Shown here: positions 1 through 6,929 of the stretch, piece by piece
Numbering within the stretch: position 1 is the first letter of the stretch
Layout of the letters: each line of letters opens with the position of its first letter
From: CAYNHF01 sp964397045
GTDB lineage: Bacteria > Actinomycetota > Acidimicrobiia > Spongiisociales > UBA5794
Direction: 5' to 3'
Assembly: GCA_964397045.1 (NCBI GenBank)
Contig: CAYNHF010000037.1
Span: forward strand, 1 to 38,436
DNA: 38,436 bases
Made by a program: the position numbers and the translations under genes
The notes under the pieces: generated by a model
What the model saw: the letters and a program-made list of their open reading frames with translations, nothing else
What the model was told of the DNA's origin: nothing
Database searches by the model: none

Positions 1-47
1 ACGATCTCGCGACGTGCCCAGATAGTCAAACGGGCATTACGGTGCAT
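1..47 (-). CDS. IS481-like transposase, N-terminal fragment cut by the window edge
   Basis: A reading frame starts at the ATG at 47 on the minus strand and runs off the window. It gives MHRNARLTIWARREIV, which resembles the conserved N-terminus of IS481-family DDE transposases (MHRNARLT... leading into a helix-turn-helix). A strong Shine-Dalgarno AAGGAGG lies at 54-60, six bases upstream of the ATG. Only 15 codons are visible, so neither the catalytic DDE residues nor intactness can be judged. The assignment rests on N-terminal similarity from memory plus the good ribosome binding site. Confidence 0.6.
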   Translation of the reverse strand, partial: MHRNARLTIWARREI

Positions 48-332
48 AGCGAGCCTCCTTGTGGCTGGCGGTCGTTTCGCAACCACCACCATGCCACGGG
101 AGGCTCAACCCAAACCGCTAACAACGTGGATGCTCAATACAGCTAGCGACCTTGGCCGTTGGCGGTTCCCGGCCGGCAAGAGAGAGTGGCTCGGTGGTCC
201 CGATCGCCGACAACTCAGCACCTCTTCCTCGGCGGCCCTTTGACCCTACGACTCACTGCCGGGGGCCGGGCATCCAGCCCACCTGACAGACCCTCTCGGC
301 TTGTCGGTCGAGGTAGGAAGCCGGCGGTCTGA
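48..332. other. Gene-free stretch, probable left end of the IS element
   Basis: No convincing gene is seen. The minus strand reads TGTTAGCGGTTTGGGTTGAG from 123 downward, and TGT at an outer end is typical of IS481 termini, so the element may end near 123. The partner inverted repeat and target duplication would be outside the window, so this is only a suggestion. The remaining 200 bases up to the stop of the cell-wall-binding gene show no coding or RNA signal that I recognise. Confidence 0.3.
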
Positions 333-1847
333 CTATCCAACCTTGGTCCAAGTGCCGCAATCCGAGGTGTAGAAGCCCTCGTCCGTTGCGGAGATAGTCA
401 CTGTGGAGATGTTGTAGGTGAATTCGTTAACGATTATGTCGTCAAGTTCCCAGGAGAATCCTGAACGGCGTTCCCAGTAGCAGCCGAGCGTTGAGTCGTT
501 GTTTCGCCAGGTGCCGGGAGCCACTTCGTGGTTGACGAACCAGGTCCCGGACCCAAACGGAGCAGAGGTTGACCCGGACCGATAGACAATGTCGTTTGTC
601 CAGATGCCACAGTCGTCGGACTCGAAGCCAGCATCGGTGGCGGCGATCGTCACTACAAGCCGCTCGTATGCGAACTCGTTGGCGATGATCTCACCAAAGG
701 TGCCGCCGAAGCCGGACAACCTCGCCGCGTAGCAGCCGGCGTTGGAGTTGCTGTTGCTGTTGCGGTACGTACCTGGTGGAACCTCGGACCCGACGAACCA
801 GATCCCGTTGCCGAACGTGACCGGGGGTGTCGGTGTCCCATCGTAGGCGCTGCATGCGTGACCAAACAGCCGGCTGATCTCCGCCGCGGTCGCGGAGGGG
901 ACTCGATATTTGGTAACCAACAGGATCGGTGCACCGATGTTCCCGCCGGCAGCTCCACCAACCAACGCATCGGGGAAGTTCTCACCGGTAGCCACGAACG
1001 CATCGAGATGGCCTGCCCCGAACGAAGCCTGCGAGATCGCCCTCGCGGTCGAGAATCGGTCCGCACCAGCCAGACGGGTCACTGTCGTTGCGTAGGCACC
1101 AAGAGCTGATTCGACGCTCGGCGAAACGACCCCTGTGCCACCCAGGATCACAATCTTGTTGGGAGATAGCCGGTTCAACTCGCCAGTGGTCGCTGACGGG
1201 ACCGTGTCCTTGCCCACGAGCAGCACTGGTGCGTTGTCGAGTGCAGCGGCTACAGAGCCGGCCAGGGCATCAGGGAAGTTGAACGCAATCGCCACATACA
1301 CGGTCGAGGCGGTCGGGAAGCGGGCCTTCGAGATTGCAGCAGCGGTCTTGAACCGATCCGTACCTGCCAACCTGACGACACTCCCCGACGCATACGCATC
1401 GAGTTGGGACGCCACCGAAGCCGACACCACAGCTTCGCCACCCACCACAAAGATCGTGGTCGGCTTCAACCGCGACAACTCAGATTTGGTCGCTGATGGC
1501 ACCACGTCCTTCAGAACTAGAAGGATTGGGGCATCAGCCAGTGCTGCTGGTGAACCCGCCGCTACTGCATCGGGGAAGTCACTGCCTGTTGCCACAAACA
1601 CGGCATCGGCGCCAGCCGGATAGGTCGCTGCTGAGACAGCCGCCGCGGTCGCGAACCGGTCAGCGCCGCCATAGCGGACCACCGACCCATCCATGCACGA
1701 CAACAGGTGATTCGCCACACCAGCCGACACCACACCCTCGCCACCCAATATGCGGATGGTCCCGGCGCCTGCCGAGACGCCCTGCGGCAGAGCCAAATGT
1801 GCAGCCAACAAGACCACAGCCGCCATCAGACCAACCCACTTGCGCAT
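333..1847 (-). CDS. Secreted cell-wall-binding repeat protein (three CW_binding_2 repeats plus a duplicated C-terminal domain)
   Basis: A predicted exported protein of 504 residues. The start at 1847 is preferred over an upstream in-frame GTG-type start at 1895 because it gives a classical signal peptide: MRKW, a hydrophobic stretch rich in Ala, Val and Leu, and a VSA cleavage site. Three repeats of about 95 residues follow. They carry the CW_binding_2 (PF04122) hallmarks: RLAGADRF/RYGGADRF, FPDA, APILLV, and VGGEAVVS-like segments. This family anchors surface proteins to the envelope in clostridia and actinobacteria. The C-terminus (residues about 345-419 and 431-504) holds two copies of a different domain of about 75 residues with shared GxWFV, EVxPGTxRN, GCY, SGF, IIxNEF, TDxGF and CGxWT positions. 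Each copy has two conserved Cys that could form a disulfide outside the cell. I do not recognise this second domain; a binding or adhesive role is a guess. Confidence 0.85.
   Translation of the reverse strand: MRKWVGLMAAVVLLAAHLALPQGVSAGAGTIRILGGEGVVSAGVANHLLSCMDGSVVRYGGADRFATAAAVSAATYPAGADAVFVATGSDFPDAVAAGSPAALADAPILLVLKDVVPSATKSELSRLKPTTIFVVGGEAVVSASVASQLDAYASGSVVRLAGTDRFKTAAAISKARFPTASTVYVAIAFNFPDALAGSVAAALDNAPVLLVGKDTVPSATTGELNRLSPNKIVILGGTGVVSPSVESALGAYATTVTRLAGADRFSTARAISQASFGAGHLDAFVATGENFPDALVGGAAGGNIGAPILLVTKYRVPSATAAEISRLFGHACSAYDGTPTPPVTFGNGIWFVGSEVPPGTYRNSNSNSNAGCYAARLSGFGGTFGEIIANEFAYERLVVTIAATDAGFESDDCGIWTNDIVYRSGSTSAPFGSGTWFVNHEVAPGTWRNNDSTLGCYWERRSGFSWELDDIIVNEFTYNISTVTISATDEGFYTSDCGTWTKVG
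336..815 (-). repeat. Coding tandem duplication: two 74-75-residue C-terminal domains
   Basis: Within the cell-wall-binding gene, nucleotides 591-815 and 336-557 encode two diverged copies of one domain joined by a linker of about 11 residues. Shared positions are FGxGxWFV, EVxPGTxRN, GCY, SGF, DIIVNEF/EIIANEF, VTIxATDxGF and DCGxWT. The copies differ at many positions, so the duplication is old. It is seen only at the protein level. Confidence 0.8.
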
Positions 1848-2019
1848 ACCCCAACTCCCCGGTTGCGACACACCCAACGTATCGGAGATGACCAATGTGT
1901 CTAGGGCCGGACGCCCCCCGATTACGCGTTCGGTCGAACTCGCTCAGTCAGCGCCGCAGCCTTGGAGACTGGAAATCAGGTCGTTGGATCGCAGCCCCCA
2001 ATGAGCCGATGTGCGACCT

Positions 2020-2802
2020 ATGGCAGCCCCCGACTACGGAGAACGAGCGAACCGGGCACGGCAGCGGCTTGAGGTACCCGTCATCGTTGCTGCCCTGCTG
2101 GTGATTCCAGCGATCCTCCTCGAAGCCAACGCCACAACCACGGGCTGGGTCAACTTCGCACTCGCATTGAACTGGCTGATCTGGATCGTGTTCTTCATCG
2201 ACTTCGTTGTGATGCTTACCCTCGTCAACAGCCGCGCTACCTACATGAAGAAGTCCGGCTGGCTCGACGCCTTCATCGTGATCACGTCTTTCCCGCCTCT
2301 CGTTGCATTCGGTTTCACGCGGCTGTTCCGGCTGTGGCGAGTCGGGCCGGCCCTGAGGCTTCTGCGACTCGTGCGTCTCGCTGCCGTCGTTACCCGAGGT
2401 GGCCAGGCAGTGACCGGTCTCTTCAAACGCAAAGGCATCGGCTACGTCTTTGGCCTCATGATCCTCGTCATCCTTGGGTTCGTGGCCATCATCGCCATCG
2501 TCGAACCCGACGTTGGAACCCCTTGGGACGGAATCTGGTGGGCGTTCGTCACCACCACCACTGTCGGGTACGGAGACATCGCACCTGAATCTGTCGGTGG
2601 ACGCGTGGTGGCCATGATGCTGATGCTCATGGGTATCGCACTGCTAGGCGTCTTCACGGGTCTCGTGGCCTCGTACTTCGTCGAAGAAGACGAACAGGAG
2701 CTTGAGGCCGAAGTGGCGCGAATCCACACCCGTCTCGACGCGATCGAACAAGCTCTAGGAATCACGCCAGCGTCCTCGGGCGAAGCACGCGACACGGAGT
2801 GA
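2020..2802 (+). CDS. Voltage-gated-type potassium channel
   Basis: About 260 residues forming a six-helix cation channel of the KvAP/Kch type. Hydrophobic segments correspond to S1 (VPVIVAALLVIPAIL) and S2/S3. An Arg-rich S4-like helix follows (FRLWRVGPALRLLRLVRL), then S5 (GYVFGLMILVILGFVAIIAI), a pore loop with the potassium selectivity filter TTVGYGD, and S6. The C-terminus is a short charged coiled coil (EEDEQELEAEVARIHTRLDAIEQ) suited to tetramer assembly. No RCK/TrkA-N ligand domain is present, so gating is probably by voltage or the membrane. No good Shine-Dalgarno supports either ATG 2020 or the upstream GTG 2011; I chose the ATG. It is transcribed alone, between a cell-surface gene and a lipoprotein on the other strand. 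Confidence 0.88.
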   Translation: MAAPDYGERANRARQRLEVPVIVAALLVIPAILLEANATTTGWVNFALALNWLIWIVFFIDFVVMLTLVNSRATYMKKSGWLDAFIVITSFPPLVAFGFTRLFRLWRVGPALRLLRLVRLAAVVTRGGQAVTGLFKRKGIGYVFGLMILVILGFVAIIAIVEPDVGTPWDGIWWAFVTTTTVGYGDIAPESVGGRVVAMMLMLMGIALLGVFTGLVASYFVEEDEQELEAEVARIHTRLDAIEQALGITPASSGEARDTE

Positions 2803-2847
2803 ACGGAGGGGACCCGGGTCTCGTGGAGGTAGGGGCTGCAGACGGTG

Positions 2848-2890
2848 CCCCTCTCGGTTTCCTCCTGAATCCCTCATCGGGGCCGAGGGG
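2848..2890. terminator. Possible bidirectional hairpin between convergent genes
   Basis: CCCCTCTCGG at 2848-2857 can pair with CCGAGGGG at 2883-2890 with a two-base bulge. It lies in the 117-bp gap between the convergent channel and lipoprotein genes. There is no U-tract, as is usual in high-GC actinobacteria. Weak evidence. Confidence 0.3.
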
Positions 2891-2919
2891 GTGCCGGCCT
2901 CCGGTCTGCTCCCCGTGCC

Positions 2920-3588
2920 CTAGTTCCTGCTCGCTTCACACTTGGCACGAACCGCCTCGAAACCACGAAACTCGTCGACGTCATCAAGAACCCCCGGCGC
3001 CGCCTCCAAGCCCCTGATCCCTTGCTCGGCCACCGTGCGGATGATGAGCTGCGATGAGATCGCGTAGTCCAGCACTGCGTCAGCATCCGAGGACCCTTCC
3101 ACCGCAAGCGCGGCAGCACGATCCACCAGCGCCTCGGCAAGCTCGTCCGCCGCCTCGGCAAGCTCGTCCGCCTCTTGCGCTAGCTCACCCGGCCTGCGGC
3201 GCATTTCTATTTCCTGCTGGGTCGACGGTCGACCAAGAACAATGCCGGAAGCCTCCAGCGAATCGAGAGTCCTCTGCAAGGCCCTCACCGATTCTCCGAG
3301 TTCTCCACTGAGATCATGTAGTCGCTCGAGATCTCCCGACAACACGAGATCACAAACCGCCGTCGTGGATGTCGCTTCTGGCGCCGGCGCGGCGGTGGCG
3401 CAACCCGAGATCGCCAATGCGATCACCAGAGACGAAAGCAACCACCGCAGGGACTTCACCGGTTCTGCATCGGACAACCTCGCCGCCTCCTTGATCACGC
3501 TGGACGATAACCGGGACTCCTCTGAGGTCGTCCTGGCCTTTTTGGGGGCGGCTCTGGTGGCCTCTGATGGCCGGTTGTGGGCCTCCAC
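2920..3588 (-). CDS. Predicted lipoprotein with coiled-coil heptads
   Basis: A 222-residue frame of unknown function. A hydrophobic segment (WLLSSLVIALAISGC) ends in a lipobox-like ISGC, after which TAAPAPEATSTT looks like a surface linker. The rest is helical and acidic, with heptads such as ADELAEAADELAEALVDRAAAL. Two starts compete. GTG at 3588 has a good GAGGGGG ribosome site but places 45 charged residues before the membrane segment. GTG at 3459 gives a normal short lipoprotein signal (VKSLRWLL...) but has no clear ribosome site. The heptad region contains a perfect 21-bp tandem duplication. No family is recognised; DNA coding bias and the lipobox support it as real. Confidence 0.6.
   Translation of the reverse strand: MEAHNRPSEATRAAPKKARTTSEESRLSSSVIKEAARLSDAEPVKSLRWLLSSLVIALAISGCATAAPAPEATSTTAVCDLVLSGDLERLHDLSGELGESVRALQRTLDSLEASGIVLGRPSTQQEIEMRRRPGELAQEADELAEAADELAEALVDRAAALAVEGSSDADAVLDYAISSQLIIRTVAEQGIRGLEAAPGVLDDVDEFRGFEAVRAKCEASRN
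3131..3172 (-). repeat. Perfect 21-bp tandem duplication inside the lipoprotein gene
   Basis: Nucleotides 3131-3151 and 3152-3172 are identical. Each unit is seven codons, exactly one coiled-coil heptad (ADELAEA twice), so the duplication keeps both frame and heptad register. The identity of the two units points to a recent event or replication slippage. Confidence 0.9.
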
Positions 3589-3632
3589 GACCCCCTCGAA
3601 CCACCCTCATGCGTGAGTTCTCGGCGCGTTCT

Positions 3633-3654
3633 TGGACCATGGATGGACCATGGG
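3633..3654. repeat. 11-bp direct repeat with CCATGG centres
   Basis: TGGACCATGGA at 3633-3643 is followed without a gap by TGGACCATGGG at 3644-3654. It lies between the lipoprotein gene and the tRNA-Leu terminator. No function is evident. Confidence 0.6.
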
Positions 3655-3678
3655 AGCAGAATCGGCCGGGACGTGAGC

Positions 3679-3709
3679 GAGCCGCAAGGGCCGGGAACCC
3701 CTGCGGCTC
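3679..3709 (-). terminator. Hairpin terminator downstream of tRNA-Leu
   Basis: Two 12-base arms, 3679-3690 and 3698-3709, pair with one mismatch around a 7-base loop. On the minus strand the hairpin begins five bases after the tRNA-Leu 3' end. No U-run follows, so it is the GC-rich, tail-less type common in actinobacteria. Confidence 0.6.
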
Positions 3710-3714
3710 ATAGG

Positions 3715-3798
3715 TGCGGACGGAGGGACTCGAACCCCCACGGGATTTCTCCCACCAGGACCTAAACCTGGCGCGTCTGCCAATTCCGCCACGCCCGC
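3715..3798 (-). tRNA. tRNA-Leu (anticodon TAG)
   Basis: The acceptor stem GCGGGCG pairs with CGTCCGC, with A as discriminator. The anticodon stem CCAGG/CCTGG frames the loop TTTAGGT, giving anticodon TAG. A long variable arm (GGTGGGAGAAATCCCGT) marks it as a type II tRNA, as expected for Leu. The T arm GGGGGTTCGAGTCCCTC is canonical. CCA is not encoded. Confidence 0.96.
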
Positions 3799-3823
3799 AT
3801 TGAGCCGATTGTGCCACGCGACA

Positions 3824-3858
3824 AACCCCTGCAGCCCTCAATGTGGGTGACAGGGGCT
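3824..3858 (-). terminator. Hairpin terminator downstream of tRNA-Lys
   Basis: On the minus strand AGCCCCTG (3858-3851) pairs with CAGGGGTT (3831-3824), and TTTGT follows. The hairpin starts two bases after the tRNA 3' end, as expected for an intrinsic terminator. Confidence 0.6.
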
Positions 3859-3860
3859 CG

Positions 3861-3934
3861 TGGGTCGCCCGGGACTCGAACCCGGAACCTGCAGATTAAG
3901 AGTCTGTTGCTCTGCCAAATTGAGCTAGCGACCC
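3861..3934 (-). tRNA. tRNA-Lys (anticodon CTT)
   Basis: Acceptor GGGTCGC/GCGACCC with discriminator A, D arm GCTCAATTTGGCAGAGC, anticodon loop CTCTTAA giving CTT, and T arm CCGGGTTCGAGTCCCGG. The top anticodon-stem pair (27-43) is an A-C mismatch. CCA is not encoded. The 5' ten bases overlap the 3' end of the degenerate HTH gene upstream. Confidence 0.95.
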
Positions 3935-4660
3935 GACGAGATAATACTCACCCCATCGACCTGTGAGCCGAGATTCTCGGCGACGACGTCGATCCACTCC
4001 ATGATCCGATTCCAGTGATCGGCGGGATGCCTCACCCGTACCCGGCATATTCCATGCGCGAGCTGGTTCTTCCTGTGCCCGGACCCGGGAGGCTTGATGA
4101 ACGTCTTCGTGAACCGACCCTCGCTGAGACGGGTCGCGCCTGCCCGATACAGCCAAGCCGCCGCCTCGTCGTTTCCTTCGTGAAGATGTAGCGCCAGGGT
4201 GGTGTCCGGATCGGGTTCCAGGTATGCCCTCACCCACCCGACGAAGAGGCGCAGCAGTGCTGCATCAGAATTGGCCACCGGAGCAGCGGTTGCGGGTCTT
4301 CGCGCCCTCTGCCCAGTAGAGACACACACCGGCAACGAAGAATGGATCGGCGAGGTGAGCCTTGGCGAACCGCCGGGCTTCCTCGCGGATTCGCTCGATC
4401 TCCAGCCGGCCTCGCCATTGAGTGTCACAGTGATTGTCCTTTGCTTTGCGCCTGCCCTCAATGGCCTCGATCTGCGGTCGCGTGTACCCAACTTCACCAA
4501 CCCAACCTGAGAGGGTCGACTTCGGGACAGGAATCAGAAGCCGGATCTCTCCGTAGCTGAGGCCGACGGAACGTAGCTGACGGGCCAGGAAGCGACGCTC
4601 GTCCCGACGAAGCTGATCCCAGGAGACTGCCCGGGAAACCAGGTCCGCAGGAACTGTTCT
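3925..4660 (-). pseudogene. Frameshifted helix-turn-helix protein gene
   Basis: Two minus-strand frames together give one protein. The upstream part (open from 4660, stop at 4265) reads a helix-turn-helix-like segment (SVGLSYGEIRLLIPVPKSTL, then SGWVGEVGYTRPQIEAI) and ends FFVAGVCLYWAEGAKTRN. The downstream part continues from about 4278 as VANSDAALLRLFVGWVRAYL, then LHLHEGNDEAAAW, FTKTFIKPPGSGHRKNQL and HWNRIMEWIDVVAENLG. I know this as a widespread uncharacterised actinobacterial family in which the two halves are one chain. One extra G near 4276-4281 breaks the frame. The N-terminal part also has no ATG, GTG or TTG after its upstream stop at 4661-4663, so the gene looks doubly damaged. The 3' end overlaps tRNA-Lys by ten bases. 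A sequencing error cannot be excluded. Confidence 0.72.
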
Positions 4661-4704
4661 TCACGCGGACAACGTAGGGAGTGGGTGTGACGGGAAGGCG
4701 CGCC

Positions 4705-4732
4705 TCGACACTCGCCGCCAACGTGCGAGAAT
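4705..4732 (+). promoter_or_regulatory. Promoter for tRNA-Pro-Gly-Arg
   Basis: A -35-like TCGACA (4705-4710) lies 16 bp before a -10-like GAGAAT (4727-4732). Transcription would start around 4739, just before the tRNA-Pro 5' end at 4742. Five of six and four of six consensus matches. Confidence 0.5.
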
Positions 4733-4741
4733 GGCCGCCAA

Positions 4742-4815
4742 CGGGCTGTGGCGCAGCTTGGCAGCGCGCCTGCTTTGGGAGCAGGAGGTCGTCGGTTCAA
4801 ATCCGACCAGCCCGA
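4742..4815 (+). tRNA. tRNA-Pro (anticodon TGG)
   Basis: Acceptor CGGGCTG/CAGCCCG with discriminator A. Anticodon stem CCTGC/GCAGG frames the loop TTTGGGA, giving TGG. T arm GTCGGTTCAAATCCGAC. CCA is not encoded. It is the first of three tRNAs closely spaced on the plus strand. Confidence 0.96.
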
Positions 4816-4861
4816 CGAGGAACTCGGTACTCGACCACCTGTTGGGTAACCTGCGCGCCGT

Positions 4862-4932
4862 GCGGATGTAGCTCAATGGCAGAGCCCCAGCCTTCCAAGC
4901 TGGTTATGCGGGTTCGATCCCCGTCATCCGCT
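4862..4932 (+). tRNA. tRNA-Gly (anticodon TCC)
   Basis: Acceptor GCGGATG/CATCCGC with discriminator T. Stem CCAGC/GCTGG frames the loop CTTCCAA, giving TCC. T arm GCGGGTTCGATCCCCGT. CCA follows directly at 4933-4935, so the 3' end is genome-encoded here. Confidence 0.96.
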
Positions 4933-4951
4933 CCAAACCCAACCCAAGATT

Positions 4952-5024
4952 GCCCCCGTAGCTCAGTGGACAGAGCAGGAGCCTTCTAAGCTCTTGGCCG
5001 AGGGTTCGAATCCTTCCGGGGGCG
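4952..5024 (+). tRNA. tRNA-Arg (anticodon TCT)
   Basis: Acceptor GCCCCCG/CGGGGGC with discriminator G. The anticodon loop CTTCTAA gives TCT. D arm and T arm (GAGGGTTCGAATCCTTC) are canonical. It starts 16 bases after the encoded CCA of tRNA-Gly, so the two are surely co-transcribed. CCA is not encoded. Confidence 0.95.
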
Positions 5025-5315
5025 CGTCTGTTTCCGTCCGGTATGGCTGTTCGCCATTCCTGTCTTTCTGGTCTGGCGGGTTCTCCGGTTCGCGGGTTTC
5101 TTCTGCCTCGTAATCGGGTTGTGCGAGCTGGTGGGTGGCCGGGTTGGAGTCGCCGCGCCGAACTGGGCGAGGGGTTGGAGTGGTCGCGCCGTACCGGGCG
5201 AGGGGTTCTGCTGCCAGCGCGTCGCCGGCGACCGCCGCGGCCCATGTACACTGGCGCCCCGCTCCGACCTGCAGTGACACGTACGTCGTCTCGCCGCCGG
5301 GTCGAGCAGACTCAT
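5025..5315. other. Gene-free spacer between tRNA-Arg and tRNA-His
   Basis: No gene is supported. The stretch holds a degenerate 31-bp tandem repeat (5141-5202) and a possible -10 hexamer TACACT near 5245 about 65 bases before tRNA-His, without a matching -35. Long antisense frames across it carry tRNA-derived sequence and are not real genes. Confidence 0.6.
5141..5202. repeat. 31-bp tandem repeat, two copies
   Basis: Units 5141-5171 and 5172-5202 both begin GGGTTGGAGT and end GGGCGAG, and match at 27 of 31 positions. The first five bases of a third unit (GGGTT) follow at 5203. The repeat lies in the spacer ahead of tRNA-His; function is unknown. Confidence 0.75.
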
Positions 5316-5391
5316 GGTGGTCGTAGCTCAGTTCGGTTAGAGCGCCGGGTTGTGGTCCCGGAGGTCGCGGGTTCAAATCCCGTCGGCCACC
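5316..5391 (+). tRNA. tRNA-His (anticodon GTG)
   Basis: Acceptor GTGGTCG/CGGCCAC extended by the His-specific G-1:C73 pair. Stem CCGGG/CCCGG frames the loop TTGTGGT, giving GTG. T arm GCGGGTTCAAATCCCGT. CCA is encoded at 5392-5394. Confidence 0.96.
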
Positions 5392-5400
5392 CCAGCTAAT

Positions 5401-5425
5401 CGGCGGTCGGTCCTTCCGGCCGCCG
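5401..5425 (+). terminator. GC-rich hairpin between tRNA-His and tig
   Basis: CGGCGGTCGG (5401-5410) and CCGGCCGCCG (5416-5425) form a 10-bp stem with one wobble pair and the loop TCCTT, six bases past the encoded CCA of tRNA-His. Likely ends the tRNA transcript; it could also lie in the tig leader. Confidence 0.6.
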
Positions 5426-5449
5426 TCATGTCCAATGCGAGGAGCTCGC

Positions 5450-6904
5450 GTGAATACAGAGGTCACTGAGGCAGGTCCCTTCGAGCGGACGCTCACCGTC
5501 CATCTCGATGAGGCGGAGCTCGATGCCGCCAAGAATCGCGCAGCTCGCAAGCTCTCCCAGGAGATCAAGGTGAAGGGCTTCCGTCCCGGTAAAGCTCCTC
5601 GGGCCATCATCGAAAGCATGGTGGGAGCTGAGCGGCTCCGAACGGAGGCGATCGAGGAGGCACTGCCGGAGGTTGTCACCAGCGCGCTCATCGAGGAAGA
5701 GCTGGCCCCGGTGACGACGCCGGCCGTCGAGGACATCCGCGACGGTGAAGACGGCGGTGTCGCGATCGACGTGCGGATCACCCTCTGGCCCTCGGTCGAG
5801 TCCGTGCCTTCGTACGTGGGTCGCGAGGTCGTTGTCGACGTTGCCTCCGTTGACGATGTTGAGATCGAAGAGCAAATCGACCGATTTCGCAACCAGTACG
5901 CCGACCTCGAGGAGGTCGCTCGCCCCGCGGACACGGGCGACTACGTGATGGTGAATATCACCGCCCTCGACGGCGATGACCTCATCGAGGAAGTGTCCGC
6001 ATCAGACTTGCTCTACGAGGTCGGCTCGAGTTCCTTCATTGCAGGCCTCGACGAGATCCTGCTCGGTTCCTCGGCAGGCGACATTCGGGAGGGCCCCGGA
6101 ACGCTGCCTGAGGGCTTCAGCGAGGGCGCTTCGGGAGAGGTCACCTTGCGGGCTCTCGTCAAGGAGGTGCGCGGCAAGAAGCTCCCAGAGCTCACCGACG
6201 AGTGGGTTTCGGACGTGTCTGAGTTCGAGTCGGTTGCCGAACTGCGGGATCGGATCAGTACCAACATGCAGGCGATGAAGGCCAGCACCGCGGCAGGCGA
6301 ATTTCAGGAGCAGCTTGTCAACGAACTCGCGAACGAGCTCGACATCGAGCTACCGGCAGGCCTCGTGGATGCCGAGGTCGAGGCTTCGCTGCACAACCTC
6401 CAGCACAGCCTGGAGGCCCAGGGACTCGACCTCAACAACTACCTGCAGGTGACGGGTCAGGATCCGGAGGCGTTTCTGGCGGATCTTCGGGAGCGTGCCG
6501 AGCAATCACTGCGCACCAGGGTGCTCCTCGAAGCCGTCGCCTCCGATGCCGGGCTCGAGGTCGAGGCGGAGGAGATCGACGCCGCCGTCGTCGAATTGAG
6601 TGCCCAATCGGAGCAGGATGTAGACGAGGTCCGGGCGGCCCTCGTCGAGAGTGGTCAAATACAGGCACTGGCCGGTGATATCCTGAGACGCAAGGCCCTC
6701 GACCTGGTGCTCAAAGAGGCTGCGGCGGTGGACGCGGACGGGAATCCCGTCGATCTGACGCCTCCAGCTTCCGACCTCGAGGACGAGGCAGACGAAGACG
6801 ACGTCTCCGAAGCCGAAGCGAACGAGACCGACGAAGCGCCGAAGACAGAATCTACCGAGGTCGCCACCGAGCATGCCGGGTCAGGAACCGAGCACGCCGA
6901 ATAG
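5450..6904 (+). CDS. tig: Trigger factor
   Basis: A ribosome-associated folding chaperone and peptidyl-prolyl isomerase of 484 residues. GTG 5450 is chosen because GAGGAG lies five bases upstream; the ATG at 5435 is less well placed. The N-terminal domain has the ribosome-binding signature GFRPGKAPR. An FKBP-type middle domain (DTGDYVMVNITALDGDD to the KELPELTDEW-like junction) and the helical C-terminal chaperone arms follow. The last 45 or so residues are a very acidic disordered tail (EDEADEDDVSEAEANETDEA), longer than in the E. coli protein. It heads the classical tig-clpP-clpX cluster, which links folding of new chains with degradation. Confidence 0.97.
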   Translation: MNTEVTEAGPFERTLTVHLDEAELDAAKNRAARKLSQEIKVKGFRPGKAPRAIIESMVGAERLRTEAIEEALPEVVTSALIEEELAPVTTPAVEDIRDGEDGGVAIDVRITLWPSVESVPSYVGREVVVDVASVDDVEIEEQIDRFRNQYADLEEVARPADTGDYVMVNITALDGDDLIEEVSASDLLYEVGSSSFIAGLDEILLGSSAGDIREGPGTLPEGFSEGASGEVTLRALVKEVRGKKLPELTDEWVSDVSEFESVAELRDRISTNMQAMKASTAAGEFQEQLVNELANELDIELPAGLVDAEVEASLHNLQHSLEAQGLDLNNYLQVTGQDPEAFLADLRERAEQSLRTRVLLEAVASDAGLEVEAEEIDAAVVELSAQSEQDVDEVRAALVESGQIQALAGDILRRKALDLVLKEAAAVDADGNPVDLTPPASDLEDEADEDDVSEAEANETDEAPKTESTEVATEHAGSGTEHAE

Positions 6905-6929
6905 CGGCCAGCTGAAACGAGGCACATAC

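Noticed and set aside
61..243. Plus-strand frame of 60 codons at the left edge
   Set aside because: No ribosome site or recognisable motif, and it overlaps the likely IS terminus.
4963..5934. Long minus-strand frame (323 codons) across tRNA genes and tig
   Set aside because: It reads antisense through tRNA-Arg, tRNA-His and the tig 5' end; its sequence (GGRRDLNPRPPGPQP) is the usual artefact of antisense tRNA translation.
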